This document shows, in pieces, positions 1-13,555 of a DNA stretch of 64,000 bases (the stretch's first letter is position 1; each line of letters begins with the position of its first letter). The notes beneath the pieces were generated by a model, which saw nothing but the letters and a program-made list of their open reading frames with translations, was not told where the DNA came from and ran no database searches. Location: assembly GCF_000502955.1 (NCBI RefSeq), contig NZ_AYWO01000005.1, positions 356,900 to 420,899 on the forward strand. Reading direction: 5' to 3'. Made by a program: the position numbers and the translations under genes. This DNA comes from Mesorhizobium sp. LNHC252B00. GTDB taxonomy: Bacteria > Pseudomonadota > Alphaproteobacteria > Rhizobiales > Rhizobiaceae.

Positions 1-1
1 G

Positions 2-1575
<1,574 letters not shown>

Positions 1576-1576
<1 letters not shown>

Positions 1577-3126
1577 TGAACGCGAATCCGTCCATGAACG
1601 AGGCCATCCTGCAGGTCGAGCATCTGTCGATGAAGTTCGGCGGCCTGGTCGCCATCGGCGACTTGTCCTTCGTCGCCAAGCGCGGTGAAATCACCGCGCT
1701 GATCGGACCCAACGGTGCCGGCAAGACCACCGTGTTCAACTGCATCACCGGCTTCTACAAGCCGTCGGAAGGCATGATCACGCTTAACCGGAACGACGGC
1801 TCGAGCTATTTGCTCGAACGCCTGCCCAACCATGAGATCCCGGCACGCGCCAAGGTGGCGCGCACCTTCCAGAACATCCGCCTGTTCTCGGGCATGACGC
1901 TGCTGGAGAACCTGCTGGTCGCGCAGCACAACAAGCTGATGAAGGCCTCGGGCTATACGATCCTGGGCCTGTTCGGCTTCAGCGGCTACCGCAGGGCCTC
2001 GGCCGAATCGGTGGATCTGGCCAAGCATTGGCTGGAGAAGGCCGATCTTGTCGATCGCGCCGACGATCCGGCCGGCGATCTGCCCTACGGTGCGCAGCGC
2101 CGCCTCGAGATTGCGCGCGCCATGTGCACGGGGCCGGAGCTTCTGTGCCTCGACGAGCCGGCGGCCGGACTCAATCCGAAGGAATCGGCGGCGCTCAACG
2201 AACTGTTGATCGACATCAAGGACACATCAGGCGCCTCGATCCTGTTGATCGAGCACGATATGTCGGTGGTCATGCAGATCTCGGACCATGTCGTTGTTCT
2301 GGAATATGGCCGCAAGATCTCCGACGGCAGCCCGCAGTCGGTGCGTACCGACCCGCGCGTCATCGCAGCCTATCTCGGCGTCGACGACGAGGACGTCGAG
2401 TCGGTGCTGACTGAAGTCGGCGACGAAGACGTCATCGAACAGCTCGATACCGGACCGGATGCCGCACACGGCCCGGGAACATCATCATCGTATCTCGCCG
2501 GGCCGGTGACCGACACGGTCGGCCACAGTTCAGGCGAGCGGGTCACGGTGGCCAAAGGCGCGTCAAAGGCCGGTCAGGTCGACGCAAAATCGCTCGCCGC
2601 GGCAGACAAGGCGGCCTCGCTGGCGGCGGTGCCGGCCGCGCCTCGCGCTCCGGCGGCGAAGGCAAAGCCTGCTCCGAAAGCTGCACCAAAGGCGGCAGCC
2701 GGAACGGCGGTGAAGTCGACTGCGCCGACCAAGCGGGCAGCCAAGGTCCCTTCCGCGAAGGCGCCTGCGGCGGCGGCAGGAGGAATCTCCAACCGGCTGC
2801 CAGCGCCTCGCGGTGGCAAGGCCGACAATTTGACCCGTATCAAGGGCATCGGTTCGGTCAACGAGAAGAAGCTCAACGATCACGGTATATTCCACTTCGA
2901 CCAGATCGGCGCCTGGAAAAAGGCCGACGTCGAGGCTGCTGAAGCCTATCTCGCCTTTGACGGACGCATCGCACGTGAGGAATGGGTCAAGCAGGCCAGG
3001 CTGCTCAGCCAGGGCAAAGACACGGAATTCTCGCGCCGCGTCGATGCGGGCAAGGTGGCGACCAGCCATGCTTCCGGAAAAACTGCTGCCAAGCCTGTGG
3101 CGGGCAAGCGCGGGGGGAGCAAGTGA
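1576..3126 (+). CDS. livG: LivG-type ABC ATPase with C-terminal helix-hairpin-helix extension
   Basis: ATPase subunit of the branched-chain amino acid importer. Residues 1-270 are a normal LivG: Walker A GPNGAGKT (44-51), signature YGAQRRLEIA (about 171), Walker B LCLDEPAAGL, and the family end around VIAAYLGV (262-269). The protein is 516 aa against about 250-290 usual. An acidic then Ala/Lys/Pro-rich low-complexity linker (about 275-415) leads to a compact domain at about 417-480 with a helix-hairpin-helix look (LTRIKGIGSVNEKKL, then FDQIGAWKKADVEAAE), like the predicted HhH module found on some rhizobial NuoE proteins. The start overlaps the livM stop and the stop overlaps the livF start by one base each. 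The role of the extension is unknown. Confidence 0.92.
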
Positions 3127-3854
3127 TGGCCGGGACAACGCTGCTCGATATCAAGGGCGTGCAGACCTACTATGGCAATATCCGGGCGCTTAACGGCGTC
3201 GATGTCACCGTGAAGGAAGGTGAGATCGTTGCGCTGATCGGTGCCAACGGCGCCGGCAAGTCGACGCTGATGATGACCATTTTTGGCGCCCCGCGGGCTC
3301 GCGGCGGCACCATCACCTTTGCCGGCACCGACATCACCCAGATGCCGACGCATGAGATCGCGCGCATGCGCATTGCGCAGTCGCCCGAAGGCCGGCGCAT
3401 CTTTCCGCGCATGACGGTGATGGAAAACCTGCAGATGGGCGCCAGCCTCGACAACCTCAAACACTATGACGAGGACGTCGAGAAGGTGTTCAAGCTGTTC
3501 CCGCGGCTGAAGGAGCGCATAGCCCAGCGCGGCGGCACGCTGTCGGGCGGCGAGCAGCAGATGCTGTCGATCGGACGCGCGCTGATGGCACGGCCGAAGC
3601 TGCTTTTGCTTGACGAACCGTCGCTGGGTCTGGCGCCGCTGATCGTCAAGCAAATCTTCGACGCGATCCGCGAACTGAACCGCACCCAGGGACTTACCGT
3701 GTTCCTTGTCGAGCAGAATGCCTTCGGCGCGCTGAAACTCGCCACGCGGGGCTATGTCATGGTCAACGGGAATGTGACGATGAGCGGCACCGGCAAGGAA
3801 CTGCTCGCCAATCCAGAAGTGCGCGCCGCCTATCTCGAAGGCGGACATCACTGA
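3126..3854 (+). CDS. livF: Branched-chain amino acid ABC transporter ATPase LivF
   Basis: Second ATPase of the LIV importer, 242 aa, the usual family length. It shows Walker A GANGAGKST, the Q-loop region QSPEGRRIFPRMTVMENL, signature LSGGEQQM, Walker B LLLLDEPSLGLAP and the switch region VFLVEQN. The ATG overlaps the livG stop by one base, so livM-livG-livF form a tightly coupled operon. Unlike LivG here it has no C-terminal extension. Confidence 0.95.
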   Translation: MAGTTLLDIKGVQTYYGNIRALNGVDVTVKEGEIVALIGANGAGKSTLMMTIFGAPRARGGTITFAGTDITQMPTHEIARMRIAQSPEGRRIFPRMTVMENLQMGASLDNLKHYDEDVEKVFKLFPRLKERIAQRGGTLSGGEQQMLSIGRALMARPKLLLLDEPSLGLAPLIVKQIFDAIRELNRTQGLTVFLVEQNAFGALKLATRGYVMVNGNVTMSGTGKELLANPEVRAAYLEGGHH

Positions 3855-3907
3855 ATTTGAAGCGGAATGTGTGCGTTCGGTGTTCCGCTCCAAATCGTTT
3901 GTTTGTC

Positions 3908-3951
3908 GCATGATCCTTGTCCGAAAAGTCTGCAACCTTTCGGGATCATGC
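3908..3951. repeat. Rhizobial palindromic repeat (GCATGATCC family)
   Basis: Perfect 9-bp inverted repeat GCATGATCC / GGATCATGC at 3908-3916 and 3943-3951, with an inner pair CCGAAA / TTTCGG. It can fold into a long hairpin between livF and the next gene. A second inverted pair (AGCGGAA / TTCCGCT) lies just upstream, near 3870-3896. Elements of this kind are frequent in Mesorhizobium intergenic regions (recalled, not searched). It may stabilise or partly terminate the livMGF message. Confidence 0.6.
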
Positions 3952-3966
3952 TAAGGAGACTTCATC

Positions 3967-4314
3967 ATGCAGGGCATTCTCTATGAGGAACCCTCGATCT
4001 GGCAGTTCTTCTTCGTCACCTGTCTGCTCGGCGGCTGGGCGGCGTGGATGACGGGCAAGGCCAGTGCCCAGACATGGCGCAGCTTCGTCCAGTTGTTTGC
4101 CTATATGCTGGGGCTCGGCATCGGCATCCGCTTCATCCATCACGCGCTGTTCGGCGGCACGATGTTCTCGCTGCAATACTATGTCGTCGATACAATCGTG
4201 CTGATGATACTCGGTTTTGTCGGCTTTCAATACACGCGCACCAACCAGATGGTGACGCAATATAATTGGCTCTACGAGAGAGCTTCAATCTTGAGCTGGA
4301 AACCGAAAGGTTGA
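3967..4314 (+). CDS. Small membrane protein of the liv operon (DUF6867-like)
   Basis: 115-aa protein with three probable membrane helices (about residues 10-28, 38-58 and 72-92) and a short basic C-terminal tail ending in WKPKG. AAGGAGA lies about 8 nt before the ATG. It sits between livF and the substrate-binding protein gene, a position where rhizobial liv operons carry a DUF6867 protein, so an accessory role in the transporter is likely but unproven. Family assignment is from context and the hydrophobic pattern. Confidence 0.8.
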   Translation: MQGILYEEPSIWQFFFVTCLLGGWAAWMTGKASAQTWRSFVQLFAYMLGLGIGIRFIHHALFGGTMFSLQYYVVDTIVLMILGFVGFQYTRTNQMVTQYNWLYERASILSWKPKG

Positions 4315-4350
4315 CGTTCATCATTAGCGCCGCATCGAAATTGAATCGGC

Positions 4351-4380
4351 GTGACAAGTGCCTGAAAATCGGCAAACTAT
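4351..4380 (+). promoter_or_regulatory. Possible promoter of the substrate-binding protein gene
   Basis: GTGACA (4351-4356) and AACTAT (4375-4380) are separated by 18 bp, a plausible sigma-70 pair about 70 nt before the start codon at 4452. A separate promoter would allow the binding protein to be made in excess of the membrane parts. This is a weak call based on two partial hexamers. Confidence 0.3.
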
Positions 4381-4451
4381 GCTTTCTGCGATAAGGGTGG
4401 GCATCGCATGAAAGCTTCATCCACGCCCACTCCGTAAATGGGAGCGTTTAA

Positions 4452-5570
4452 ATGAAAAAGTCACTTTTGTCCGCCGTCGCCCTGACCGCGCTGGTCGCGT
4501 TTGGCGGCAGCGCGTGGGCTGACGTCCTGATCGGCGTAGCCGGCCCGATCACCGGCCCGAACGCCGCCTTCGGCGCGCAGCTTCAGAAGGGTGCGGAAGC
4601 CGCTGTCGCCGACATCAATGCCAAGGGCGGCATCAATGGCGAGCAGATCAAGCTCGAAGTCGGCGACGACGTCTCCGATCCGAAGCAGGGCATCTCGGTT
4701 GCCAATAAGTTCGTCGGCGACGGTGTCAAGTTCGTGGTCGGGCACTTCAACTCGGGCGTCTCGATCCCGGCATCGGAAGTCTATGCGGAAAACGGCATCG
4801 TCGAGATCACCCCGGCTGCCACCAACCCGAAGTTCACCGAGCGCGGCCTGTGGAACGTGTTCCGCACCTGCGGACGCGACGACCAGCAGGGTAGCATCGC
4901 CGGCGCTTATCTCGCCGCGAACTTCAAGGACGCCAAGATCGCCGTCGTGCACGACAAGACCACCTACGGTCAGGGCCTTGCCGACGAAACCAAGAAGGCG
5001 ATGAATGCCAAGGGCCTGACGGAAGTCATGTACGAAGGCATCAATGTCGGCGACAAGGACTTCTCGGCACTGATCGCCAAGATGAAGGAAGCTGGCGTAA
5101 CCATCATCTACTGGGGTGGCCTGCACACCGAAGCCGGTCTGATCATCCGCCAGGCGGCCGACCAGGGCCTCAAGGCGACGTTGGTTTCCGGCGACGGCAT
5201 CGTGTCGAACGAACTGGCTTCGATCGCAGGTGACGCGGTTGCGGGCACGCTCAACACGTTCGGCCCGGACCCGCGCCTGATCCCCGCCAACAAGGAACTC
5301 GTCGAGAAGTTCCGCGCGCAGGGCTTCGAGCCGGAAGCCTACACGCTCTACTCCTACGCCGCCGTACAGGCGCTCGCCGAAGCAGCGACCGCTGCCAAGT
5401 CGAACGACCCGCAGGCAGTTGCCAAGGCGATGCATGAAAACGGCCCGTTCAAGACCGTGCTCGGCGACCTGTCCTATGACGCCAAGGGCGACCCGACGCT
5501 GCCTGGCTACGTCATGTACGAATGGAAGAAGGGCGACGACGGCAAGTACACCTACATCCAGAAGATGTAA
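4452..5570 (+). CDS. livJ: Branched-chain amino acid ABC transporter substrate-binding protein
   Basis: Periplasmic ligand-binding component of the LIV importer, 372 aa. Residues 1-23 are a signal peptide ([14 protein letters not shown], cleavage after SAWA). The mature protein follows the type I periplasmic-binding fold ([77 protein letters not shown]). GGGAG lies 7 bases before the ATG, and a strong terminator follows directly. Amino-acid preference cannot be read from sequence; Leu/Ile/Val is the family default. The symbol livJ rather than livK is arbitrary. Confidence 0.92.
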   Translation: MKKSLLSAVALTALVAFGGSAWADVLIGVAGPITGPNAAFGAQLQKGAEAAVADINAKGGINGEQIKLEVGDDVSDPKQGISVANKFVGDGVKFVVGHFNSGVSIPASEVYAENGIVEITPAATNPKFTERGLWNVFRTCGRDDQQGSIAGAYLAANFKDAKIAVVHDKTTYGQGLADETKKAMNAKGLTEVMYEGINVGDKDFSALIAKMKEAGVTIIYWGGLHTEAGLIIRQAADQGLKATLVSGDGIVSNELASIAGDAVAGTLNTFGPDPRLIPANKELVEKFRAQGFEPEAYTLYSYAAVQALAEAATAAKSNDPQAVAKAMHENGPFKTVLGDLSYDAKGDPTLPGYVMYEWKKGDDGKYTYIQKM

Positions 5571-5593
5571 GCTCGTCAGTCTCCAAGCTTTAC

Positions 5594-5631
5594 AGATGCC
5601 CGGCGCTTCGCGCCGGGCATCTTACTTTTTT
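5594..5631 (+). terminator. Rho-independent terminator after livJ
   Basis: Perfect 12-bp stem AGATGCCCGGCG / CGCCGGGCATCT (5594-5605 and 5611-5622) with loop CTTCG, followed by TACTTTTTT. It closes the liv operon 23 nt after the livJ stop. The remaining bases to the pyc start (5632-5874) hold no gene I can support. Confidence 0.9.
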
Positions 5632-5874
5632 CCCCTGTTGCCTCGCCATCGAGGCCGGCAGACCAATGCAGCCCGCGCCTTTAGCCCGGAAACGATCGCG
5701 CTTTGACCGGTGGTGCCCAGCGCTTCGCTGCATGTTCGAATGAATGCGCCTGCCTTTGGCGCAAGATTCCATTTCAATCGGTTTAAGTGCGCGTCAATTT
5801 CGTTTGCACTGCAGCATTTTCACGCTAATCATTGCGCCGATTTCTGTTCCCTTCCGTTGCTGGAGCCTCAGTCC

Positions 5875-9333
<3,459 letters not shown>

Positions 9334-9494
9334 GAAAAGGCGACCGTAGAGCCCATTCTGTCCGCACCTGGCGGCAGCCTTTCATGCAGCATCGATAACG
9401 GCTTGACCCGCCGCCGCTGGTCGGGCATCGAACCGGCTCAAATTTGCCGCCGTCGTCAACCGAGTCGCGGCGCGAAAAACGATGTGGAGAAAAA

Positions 9495-9755
9495 ATGGCC
9501 GACGATATTACCGATACCAGCCAGACTGTTGCCGCCGGCCAGCTGCGTGCCTTCATCGAGCGCATAGAGCGGCTCGAAGAAGAGAAGAAGACCATTTCCG
9601 ACGACATCAAGGAAGTGTTTGCCGAGGCCAAAGGCACCGGCTTCGACACCAAGGCGATGCGCACGATCATCCGGCTGCGCAAGAAGGACCAGGCCGAACG
9701 CCAGGAGGAGGAAACCATCCTCGACCTGTACAAGGCCGCACTGGGCATGGTCTAG
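9495..9755 (+). CDS. gapR: GapR family nucleoid-associated protein (DUF2312)
   Basis: 86-aa protein that in Caulobacter binds overtwisted DNA ahead of replication and transcription machinery and supports topoisomerase action. The visible family core is [18 protein letters not shown], then [18 protein letters not shown] and IIRLRKKD, predicted as long helices of a dimeric or tetrameric DNA clamp. The ATG at 9495 follows GGAGA by 4 nt. An in-frame codon further upstream would add 17 residues with no family similarity and is not used. A single gene on the plus strand after pyc, probably monocistronic. Confidence 0.93.
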   Translation: MADDITDTSQTVAAGQLRAFIERIERLEEEKKTISDDIKEVFAEAKGTGFDTKAMRTIIRLRKKDQAERQEEETILDLYKAALGMV

Positions 9756-9801
9756 GGCCAGCCAGCCCCGGCGCCGACGCCGGAGATACGGTTTTGGAGC
9801 C

Positions 9802-10242
9802 ATGAGCGAATTCGACTTCGGCGCCCGACGCGCCTCTGAATTTCGCCAGCGCGGCTTCTGGGCGCTGTTCGCCGAACGGCACCCGGAAGAAAAAGCCCTG
9901 ATGGCGAGGCGCGGACCGTGGTTCTGGCAGCGCGGGCTGCCCGACTTCGCATTGGTCCTTTCCATGTATGTCGCGCCGGCACAGAACCATGTCGGCGTCT
10001 TCTTCGGCCGCAACGAGAAGTTCGGCGCCACGCAAGCCTGGTCGCGACTGAAGCCGTTCCAGGCGGCGATTGAAGACAGGCTGAAACTCAGGCCGGAACA
10101 GAGTTGCGAAGGCCTCGGCATCAATTCGATGTGGCGGGTGAACTGTTATGCCGAGGACAATTGGCCGGCGATGACCGACTGGCTGGTGACCGAATGTTCG
10201 CGTATCGAACGTGCGGTCACAGAAGTCCTGGGGCAGGGGTAG
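9802..10242 (+). CDS. Conserved protein, DUF4268-like
   Basis: 146-aa soluble protein. The order FWALFAERHPEE, WFWQRGL, a central strand pair (LVLSMYVAPAQNHVGVFFGRN), a helix KPFQAAIEDRL, and a C-terminal DWLVTECSRIERAV resembles DUF4268 proteins, a family linked by fold to restriction-endonuclease-like domains. TTGGAGCC precedes the ATG, with 46 nt from the gapR stop, so co-transcription with gapR is possible. I recognise the family only loosely and would not assign a function. Confidence 0.7.
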   Translation: MSEFDFGARRASEFRQRGFWALFAERHPEEKALMARRGPWFWQRGLPDFALVLSMYVAPAQNHVGVFFGRNEKFGATQAWSRLKPFQAAIEDRLKLRPEQSCEGLGINSMWRVNCYAEDNWPAMTDWLVTECSRIERAVTEVLGQG

Positions 10243-10249
10243 ATATCAG

Positions 10250-10561
10250 GTGTTGCCAGACGGCGTCGGATCCTTCTTCCGCTCACGCTGGCAAGGCCGG
10301 GTGCCGCTCGACCGGCTGTTCTGGCGCGACCTTGCCCTTGTCGGTACCGCGCTCAACGTCGCGTCCGCGGTAGCAGCGATTATCCTGCTTGCGCTGAAGC
10401 TGCCGCTTGTGCTGGTCCTGGCGGTGCATTTCGCGCTGGTGCCCTACAATATCTTCCTGACCTTTGCCGTCTGGCGAACCACGGAAAGGGCCAGTGGCAT
10501 CAAGGCCTCGTTGATGACGCTCGGGGCTACACTGTGGCTGATCCTGACGGTAGTGGTCTGA
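10250..10561 (+). CDS. Small integral membrane protein, unknown function
   Basis: About 103 aa with two or three hydrophobic segments (LALVGTALNVASAVAAIILLALKL, LVLVLAVHFALVPYNIFL and LMTLGATLWLILTVVV in pieces). The start is uncertain: GTG at 10250 (AGGGG about 10 nt upstream) is chosen because the GTG at 10211 would overlap the preceding gene by 32 nt; TTG at 10253 is also possible. It follows the DUF4268-like gene by 7 nt and is probably in the same transcript. Confidence 0.65.
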   Translation: MLPDGVGSFFRSRWQGRVPLDRLFWRDLALVGTALNVASAVAAIILLALKLPLVLVLAVHFALVPYNIFLTFAVWRTTERASGIKASLMTLGATLWLILTVVV

Positions 10562-10605
10562 GCGAGCATCGACCGCACCAGCCAATTTCACGGATCGCAG
10601 ACAAA

Positions 10606-10627
10606 AAGGGCGGCCGCAGCCGCCCTT
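10606..10627. terminator. Bidirectional terminator between converging genes
   Basis: Perfect 9-bp stem AAGGGCGGC / GCCGCCCTT (10606-10614 and 10619-10627), loop CGCA. On the minus strand it ends in a T5 run (AAAAA at 10603-10607 on plus), which fits termination of msrB; the plus-strand gene ending at 10561 converges on it. Confidence 0.8.
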
Positions 10628-10652
10628 CCCATCTATCCCCCGATCGTTTGGC

Positions 10653-11057
10653 TCAAGCCGCCGGCTCGAATTTCAGCGCCACGCCGTTGATGCAATAGCG
10701 CAGGCCGGTCGGCGGCGGGCCGTCCTCGAAGACATGGCCGAGATGGCTGCCGCAGCGAGCGCAGTGGCATTCGGTGCGGACCATGCCGTAGCTGCGGTCG
10801 ACAGTGTTCTCGACCGAGCCCGGTACCGGGTCGTTGAAGCTCGGCCAGCCGGTTCCGCTCTCGAACTTCAGTTTGGATTCAAACAAAGGCTGATCGCAGC
10901 CGACGCAGGAAAAGGTGCCGGCGCGCTTCTCGTAAAGCAAGGCGCAGCTTCCTGGCCGCTCGGTGCCGTGGCCGCGCATGACGGCATATTGCTCCGGCGT
11001 CAGCCGGGCGCGCCATTCAGCGTCGGTGCGGGTTACGGGGTAGGTATGGGTGTCCAT
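10653..11057 (-). CDS. msrB: Peptide-methionine (R)-S-oxide reductase MsrB
   Basis: 134-aa repair enzyme that reduces methionine-R-sulfoxide in proteins. It shows all family marks: the two zinc-binding CxxC pairs (CVGCDQ and CARCG), the substrate-binding stretch [20 protein letters not shown], and the catalytic cysteine in RYCING near the C-terminus. There is no signal peptide, so it is cytoplasmic. GAGGAG lies upstream of the ATG, and the gene is followed by a terminator. Confidence 0.95.
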   Translation of the reverse strand: MDTHTYPVTRTDAEWRARLTPEQYAVMRGHGTERPGSCALLYEKRAGTFSCVGCDQPLFESKLKFESGTGWPSFNDPVPGSVENTVDRSYGMVRTECHCARCGSHLGHVFEDGPPPTGLRYCINGVALKFEPAA

Positions 11058-11162
11058 TCGATCTCCTCAGCCTTGCCGGCTCGTTATTGGTTGCAGCCTC
11101 GTATTCGCACCAAGATAGGCATTTGTTACGCGTCTGCCCAGTTCCGAGAAGGCGCGCAAGGT

Positions 11163-12353
11163 TCAGTGCTTTCTTGAAAGCTGCTTCGTCGCGCCTTCGA
11201 GCCCGGCCAGTGTCAACGGAAACATGCGGCCGCCGAAAATGTCGCGGATCATCGCGATCGAATGGGTGTAACCCCAGTTCTTTTCGGCCTCGGGATTGAG
11301 CCACACCGCGTTCGGCCATTGCTGCAGCAGGCGGCCGAGCCAGACGCTGCCTGCCTCCGGATTCCAGTGTTCGACCGAACCGCCGGGATGAGCGATCTCG
11401 TAGGGGCTCATCGACGCGTCGCCGACGACGATCACCTTGTAGTCCGGCCCGTATTTGTGGAGGAGGTCGAAGGTCGGAATCACCTCGGCATGCCTGCGGC
11501 GATTGTCCCTCCACACGCCCTCATAGAGGCAGTTGTGGAAATAGAAATATTCGAGCTGGCGGAATTCGGCGCGGGCGGCCGAGAACAGCTCCTCGACGCT
11601 TTTGATGTGATCGTCCATCGAGCCGCCGACATCGAAGAACATCAGGAGCTTCACGGCGTTGCGGCGTTCCGGCCGCGTCCGCACGTCGAGATAGCCGTGC
11701 TCGGCGGTGGCGTGGATTGTTCCAGGCAGGTCGAACTCCTCCTCGGCACCCTCGCGCACCCAGCGGCGCAGACGCTTCAGCGCGATCTTGATGTTGCGGG
11801 TGCCGAGCTCGACGGCATCGTCGAAATTCCTGAACTCGCGTTTGTCCCACACCTTCACCGCGCGGCGGTTGCGGCTCTCATGCTGGCCGATGCGCACGCC
11901 TTCGGGGTTGTAGCCATAGGCGCCGAAGGGCGAGGTGCCGCCGGTGCCGATCCATTTCGAGCCACCCTGGTGGCGGCCTTTCTGCTCCTCCAGCCGCTGC
12001 TTCAGCGTCTCCATCAGCTTTTCGAAGCCGCCGAGCGCCTCGACCAGCTTTTTCTCTTCCTCGGTCAGGTGCTTTTCGGCGAGGCGACGCAACCAGTCCT
12101 CGGGAATGTTCGCGACATCGACCGCATCCGGTCCGCCGAGCGCTTCGATCCCCTTGAAGACATGCGAAAACACCTGGTCGAAGCGGTCGATATGGCGCTC
12201 GTCCTTCACCAATGCGGTGCGGGCGAGGTAATAAAAACCTTCGACATCATAGTCGACCAGCCCGGCTTCCAGCCCCTCCAGCACCGACAGATATTCCCGC
12301 AGCGAAACGGGAACGCGGGCTGCCTTCAGTTCGAGGAAGAACGGGATGAACAT
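11163..12353 (-). CDS. VWA domain protein, CoxE-like partner of MoxR ATPases
   Basis: 396 aa. The N-terminal half is helical and charged (EEKKLVEALGGFEKLMETLK), with a CoxE-type start (FIPFFLELKAARVPVSLREYL). The C-terminal half is a von Willebrand A-type domain (LLMFFDVGGSMDDHI, VIVVGDASMSPYEI). The metal site reads DxGxS rather than the classical DxSxS. Such proteins work with MoxR AAA ATPases in metal insertion or complex assembly. A MoxR gene lies 1.2 kb upstream on the same strand, but hicBA and a GNAT gene separate the two here. Confidence 0.9.
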   Translation of the reverse strand: MFIPFFLELKAARVPVSLREYLSVLEGLEAGLVDYDVEGFYYLARTALVKDERHIDRFDQVFSHVFKGIEALGGPDAVDVANIPEDWLRRLAEKHLTEEEKKLVEALGGFEKLMETLKQRLEEQKGRHQGGSKWIGTGGTSPFGAYGYNPEGVRIGQHESRNRRAVKVWDKREFRNFDDAVELGTRNIKIALKRLRRWVREGAEEEFDLPGTIHATAEHGYLDVRTRPERRNAVKLLMFFDVGGSMDDHIKSVEELFSAARAEFRQLEYFYFHNCLYEGVWRDNRRRHAEVIPTFDLLHKYGPDYKVIVVGDASMSPYEIAHPGGSVEHWNPEAGSVWLGRLLQQWPNAVWLNPEAEKNWGYTHSIAMIRDIFGGRMFPLTLAGLEGATKQLSRKH

Positions 12354-12359
12354 GGTCGG

Positions 12360-12764
12360 TTATCTGTGGCCTTCGATCTTCTCTCGTGCGGCGCTTGCAA
12401 TGAATGCGGAACGCGTCAGGCCACGCCGGCCTGCTTCTTCGTCGATCGCCGCCAGAAGGCCGGCGTCGAGCGACAGATTGGCTCGGACGGGCCGGCCCGA
12501 GTCGATCAGCACCGGGATCATCACGGCGGATTCGCCGGCGGCAGTATCGAGTTCGTCTTGCAGGAGCAATTGCGCCACCGTACGCGAGACCGGTAACTGC
12601 AGATGTTTCGTCGCACGTGCTTCGACCCATTCGCGCACGGCGGAAGTCGCATCGGCAATGGCTTCTTCGGGGCTTGCGCCGCCGCCATGGCAGCCGGGAA
12701 GATCAGGGACGCGCACCCCCCAGATGTCCTCTGCCCCATCGAGAATTCCAACATAATGCGTCAT
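12360..12764 (-). CDS. hicB: HicB family antitoxin
   Basis: 134 aa. The N-terminal half is a HicB/UPF0150 fold (YVGILDGAEDIWGVRVPDLPGCHGGGASPEEAIADA), which normally blocks the HicA toxin. The C-terminal half ends in a ribbon-helix-helix-like stretch (RANLSLDAGLLAAIDEEAG, LTRSAFIASAA) suited to autoregulation. The ATG at 12764 is chosen because MTHYVGI is the family start; it lies just downstream of hicA. It ends 6 nt before the VWA gene. Confidence 0.88.
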   Translation of the reverse strand: MTHYVGILDGAEDIWGVRVPDLPGCHGGGASPEEAIADATSAVREWVEARATKHLQLPVSRTVAQLLLQDELDTAAGESAVMIPVLIDSGRPVRANLSLDAGLLAAIDEEAGRRGLTRSAFIASAAREKIEGHR

Positions 12765-12775
12765 GCGGTCTGTCC

Positions 12776-12970
12776 TCAAATCCATGCAGCCAGCCGGGCG
12801 ATCGACCGGGCGACACCAGGAGATTGTTCACGATGCCTAGGCACGATGATCATCACCTCTGGCCGTTCCGGATGCTCATATTTGTCGTGCTTGCCGCCGC
12901 CGAAACTTACCCAGCCATCGCGCAAAAGCCTGATGATAATTTTGCGCGTATTGGTCTCGATCAACGGCAT
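12776..12970 (-). CDS. hicA: HicA family mRNA interferase toxin
   Basis: 64-aa toxin with the compact double-stranded-RNA-binding-like HicA fold. LLRDGWVSFGGGKHDKYEHPE contains the conserved glycine turn and catalytic histidine (His28), followed by the strand MIIVPRH and a terminal helix. It is transcribed before hicB, the usual toxin-first order. The Shine-Dalgarno sequence is weak. A histidine in the right place suggests an active toxin; neutralisation by the adjacent HicB is inferred. Confidence 0.85.
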   Translation of the reverse strand: MPLIETNTRKIIIRLLRDGWVSFGGGKHDKYEHPERPEVMIIVPRHREQSPGVARSIARLAAWI

Positions 12971-13032
12971 TACACACCCAGATCATGCGCAATATATTGC
13001 GCAATGGCGGCCATTTCAAGCTCCCACTTTCT

Positions 13033-13479
13033 TCACAATAGATCATACTCGATGAAGCCCGTTCGCCGTGCCACATGGTCGTAGAGCTTGCGCGCGGTGG
13101 TGTTGGTCTCGTGCGTCATCCAGTAGACGTTCTTGACGCCGATTTTCGCAGCTTCCTGTTTCACCGCCTCGATCAGCGCTGCGCCGATGCCCTTGCCGCG
13201 CACATCCGGGTCGGCGAACAGGTCCTGCAGATAGCAATTGTTTTTTTCCGACCAGCCGGAGCGATGGTAGAGATAGTGGGTGAGACCGACGACCTTGCCG
13301 TCGAGGGTCGCAACGAAACCCTTGGGTTCGAACTCACCCGGCGTGAACAGTCGTTGCCAAGTGACGGCATAGACCTCTTCGGGAAGCTTCGTCTCGTAGA
13401 AGGTCAGGTAGTCGGTCCACAGCCGCCGCCAGTCGGCGTGGTCGGACTGCGCGAGCGGGCGGACGATGATCTCAGACAT
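13033..13479 (-). CDS. GNAT family N-acetyltransferase
   Basis: 148 aa with the GNAT core: acetyl-CoA-binding motif A (LQDLFADPDVRGKGIGAALIEA, i.e. RGKGIG), motif B (VYWMTHETNTTARKLYD) and a final strand (TGFIEYDLL). GGAGG lies 7 nt before the ATG at 13479. Substrate unknown; similar proteins acetylate small amines or protein N-termini. It sits between hicA and the MoxR gene on the same strand. Confidence 0.9.
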   Translation of the reverse strand: MSEIIVRPLAQSDHADWRRLWTDYLTFYETKLPEEVYAVTWQRLFTPGEFEPKGFVATLDGKVVGLTHYLYHRSGWSEKNNCYLQDLFADPDVRGKGIGAALIEAVKQEAAKIGVKNVYWMTHETNTTARKLYDHVARRTGFIEYDLL

Positions 13480-13555
13480 TGCATTTCCTCCGAAGGTTCT
13501 GGCCGAAACTGCCTTCCAGTTCGGCCGGCAGCAACGGTCCACAGAAGGGAAAGCG

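Noticed and set aside
5710..5874. N-terminal extension of pyruvate carboxylase
   Set aside because: Residues before the TTG at 5875 do not resemble the family, and a good SD precedes the TTG.
11262..12596. 444-aa plus-strand frame over the VWA and hicB genes
   Set aside because: Shadow of well-supported minus-strand genes; composition typical of antisense frames.
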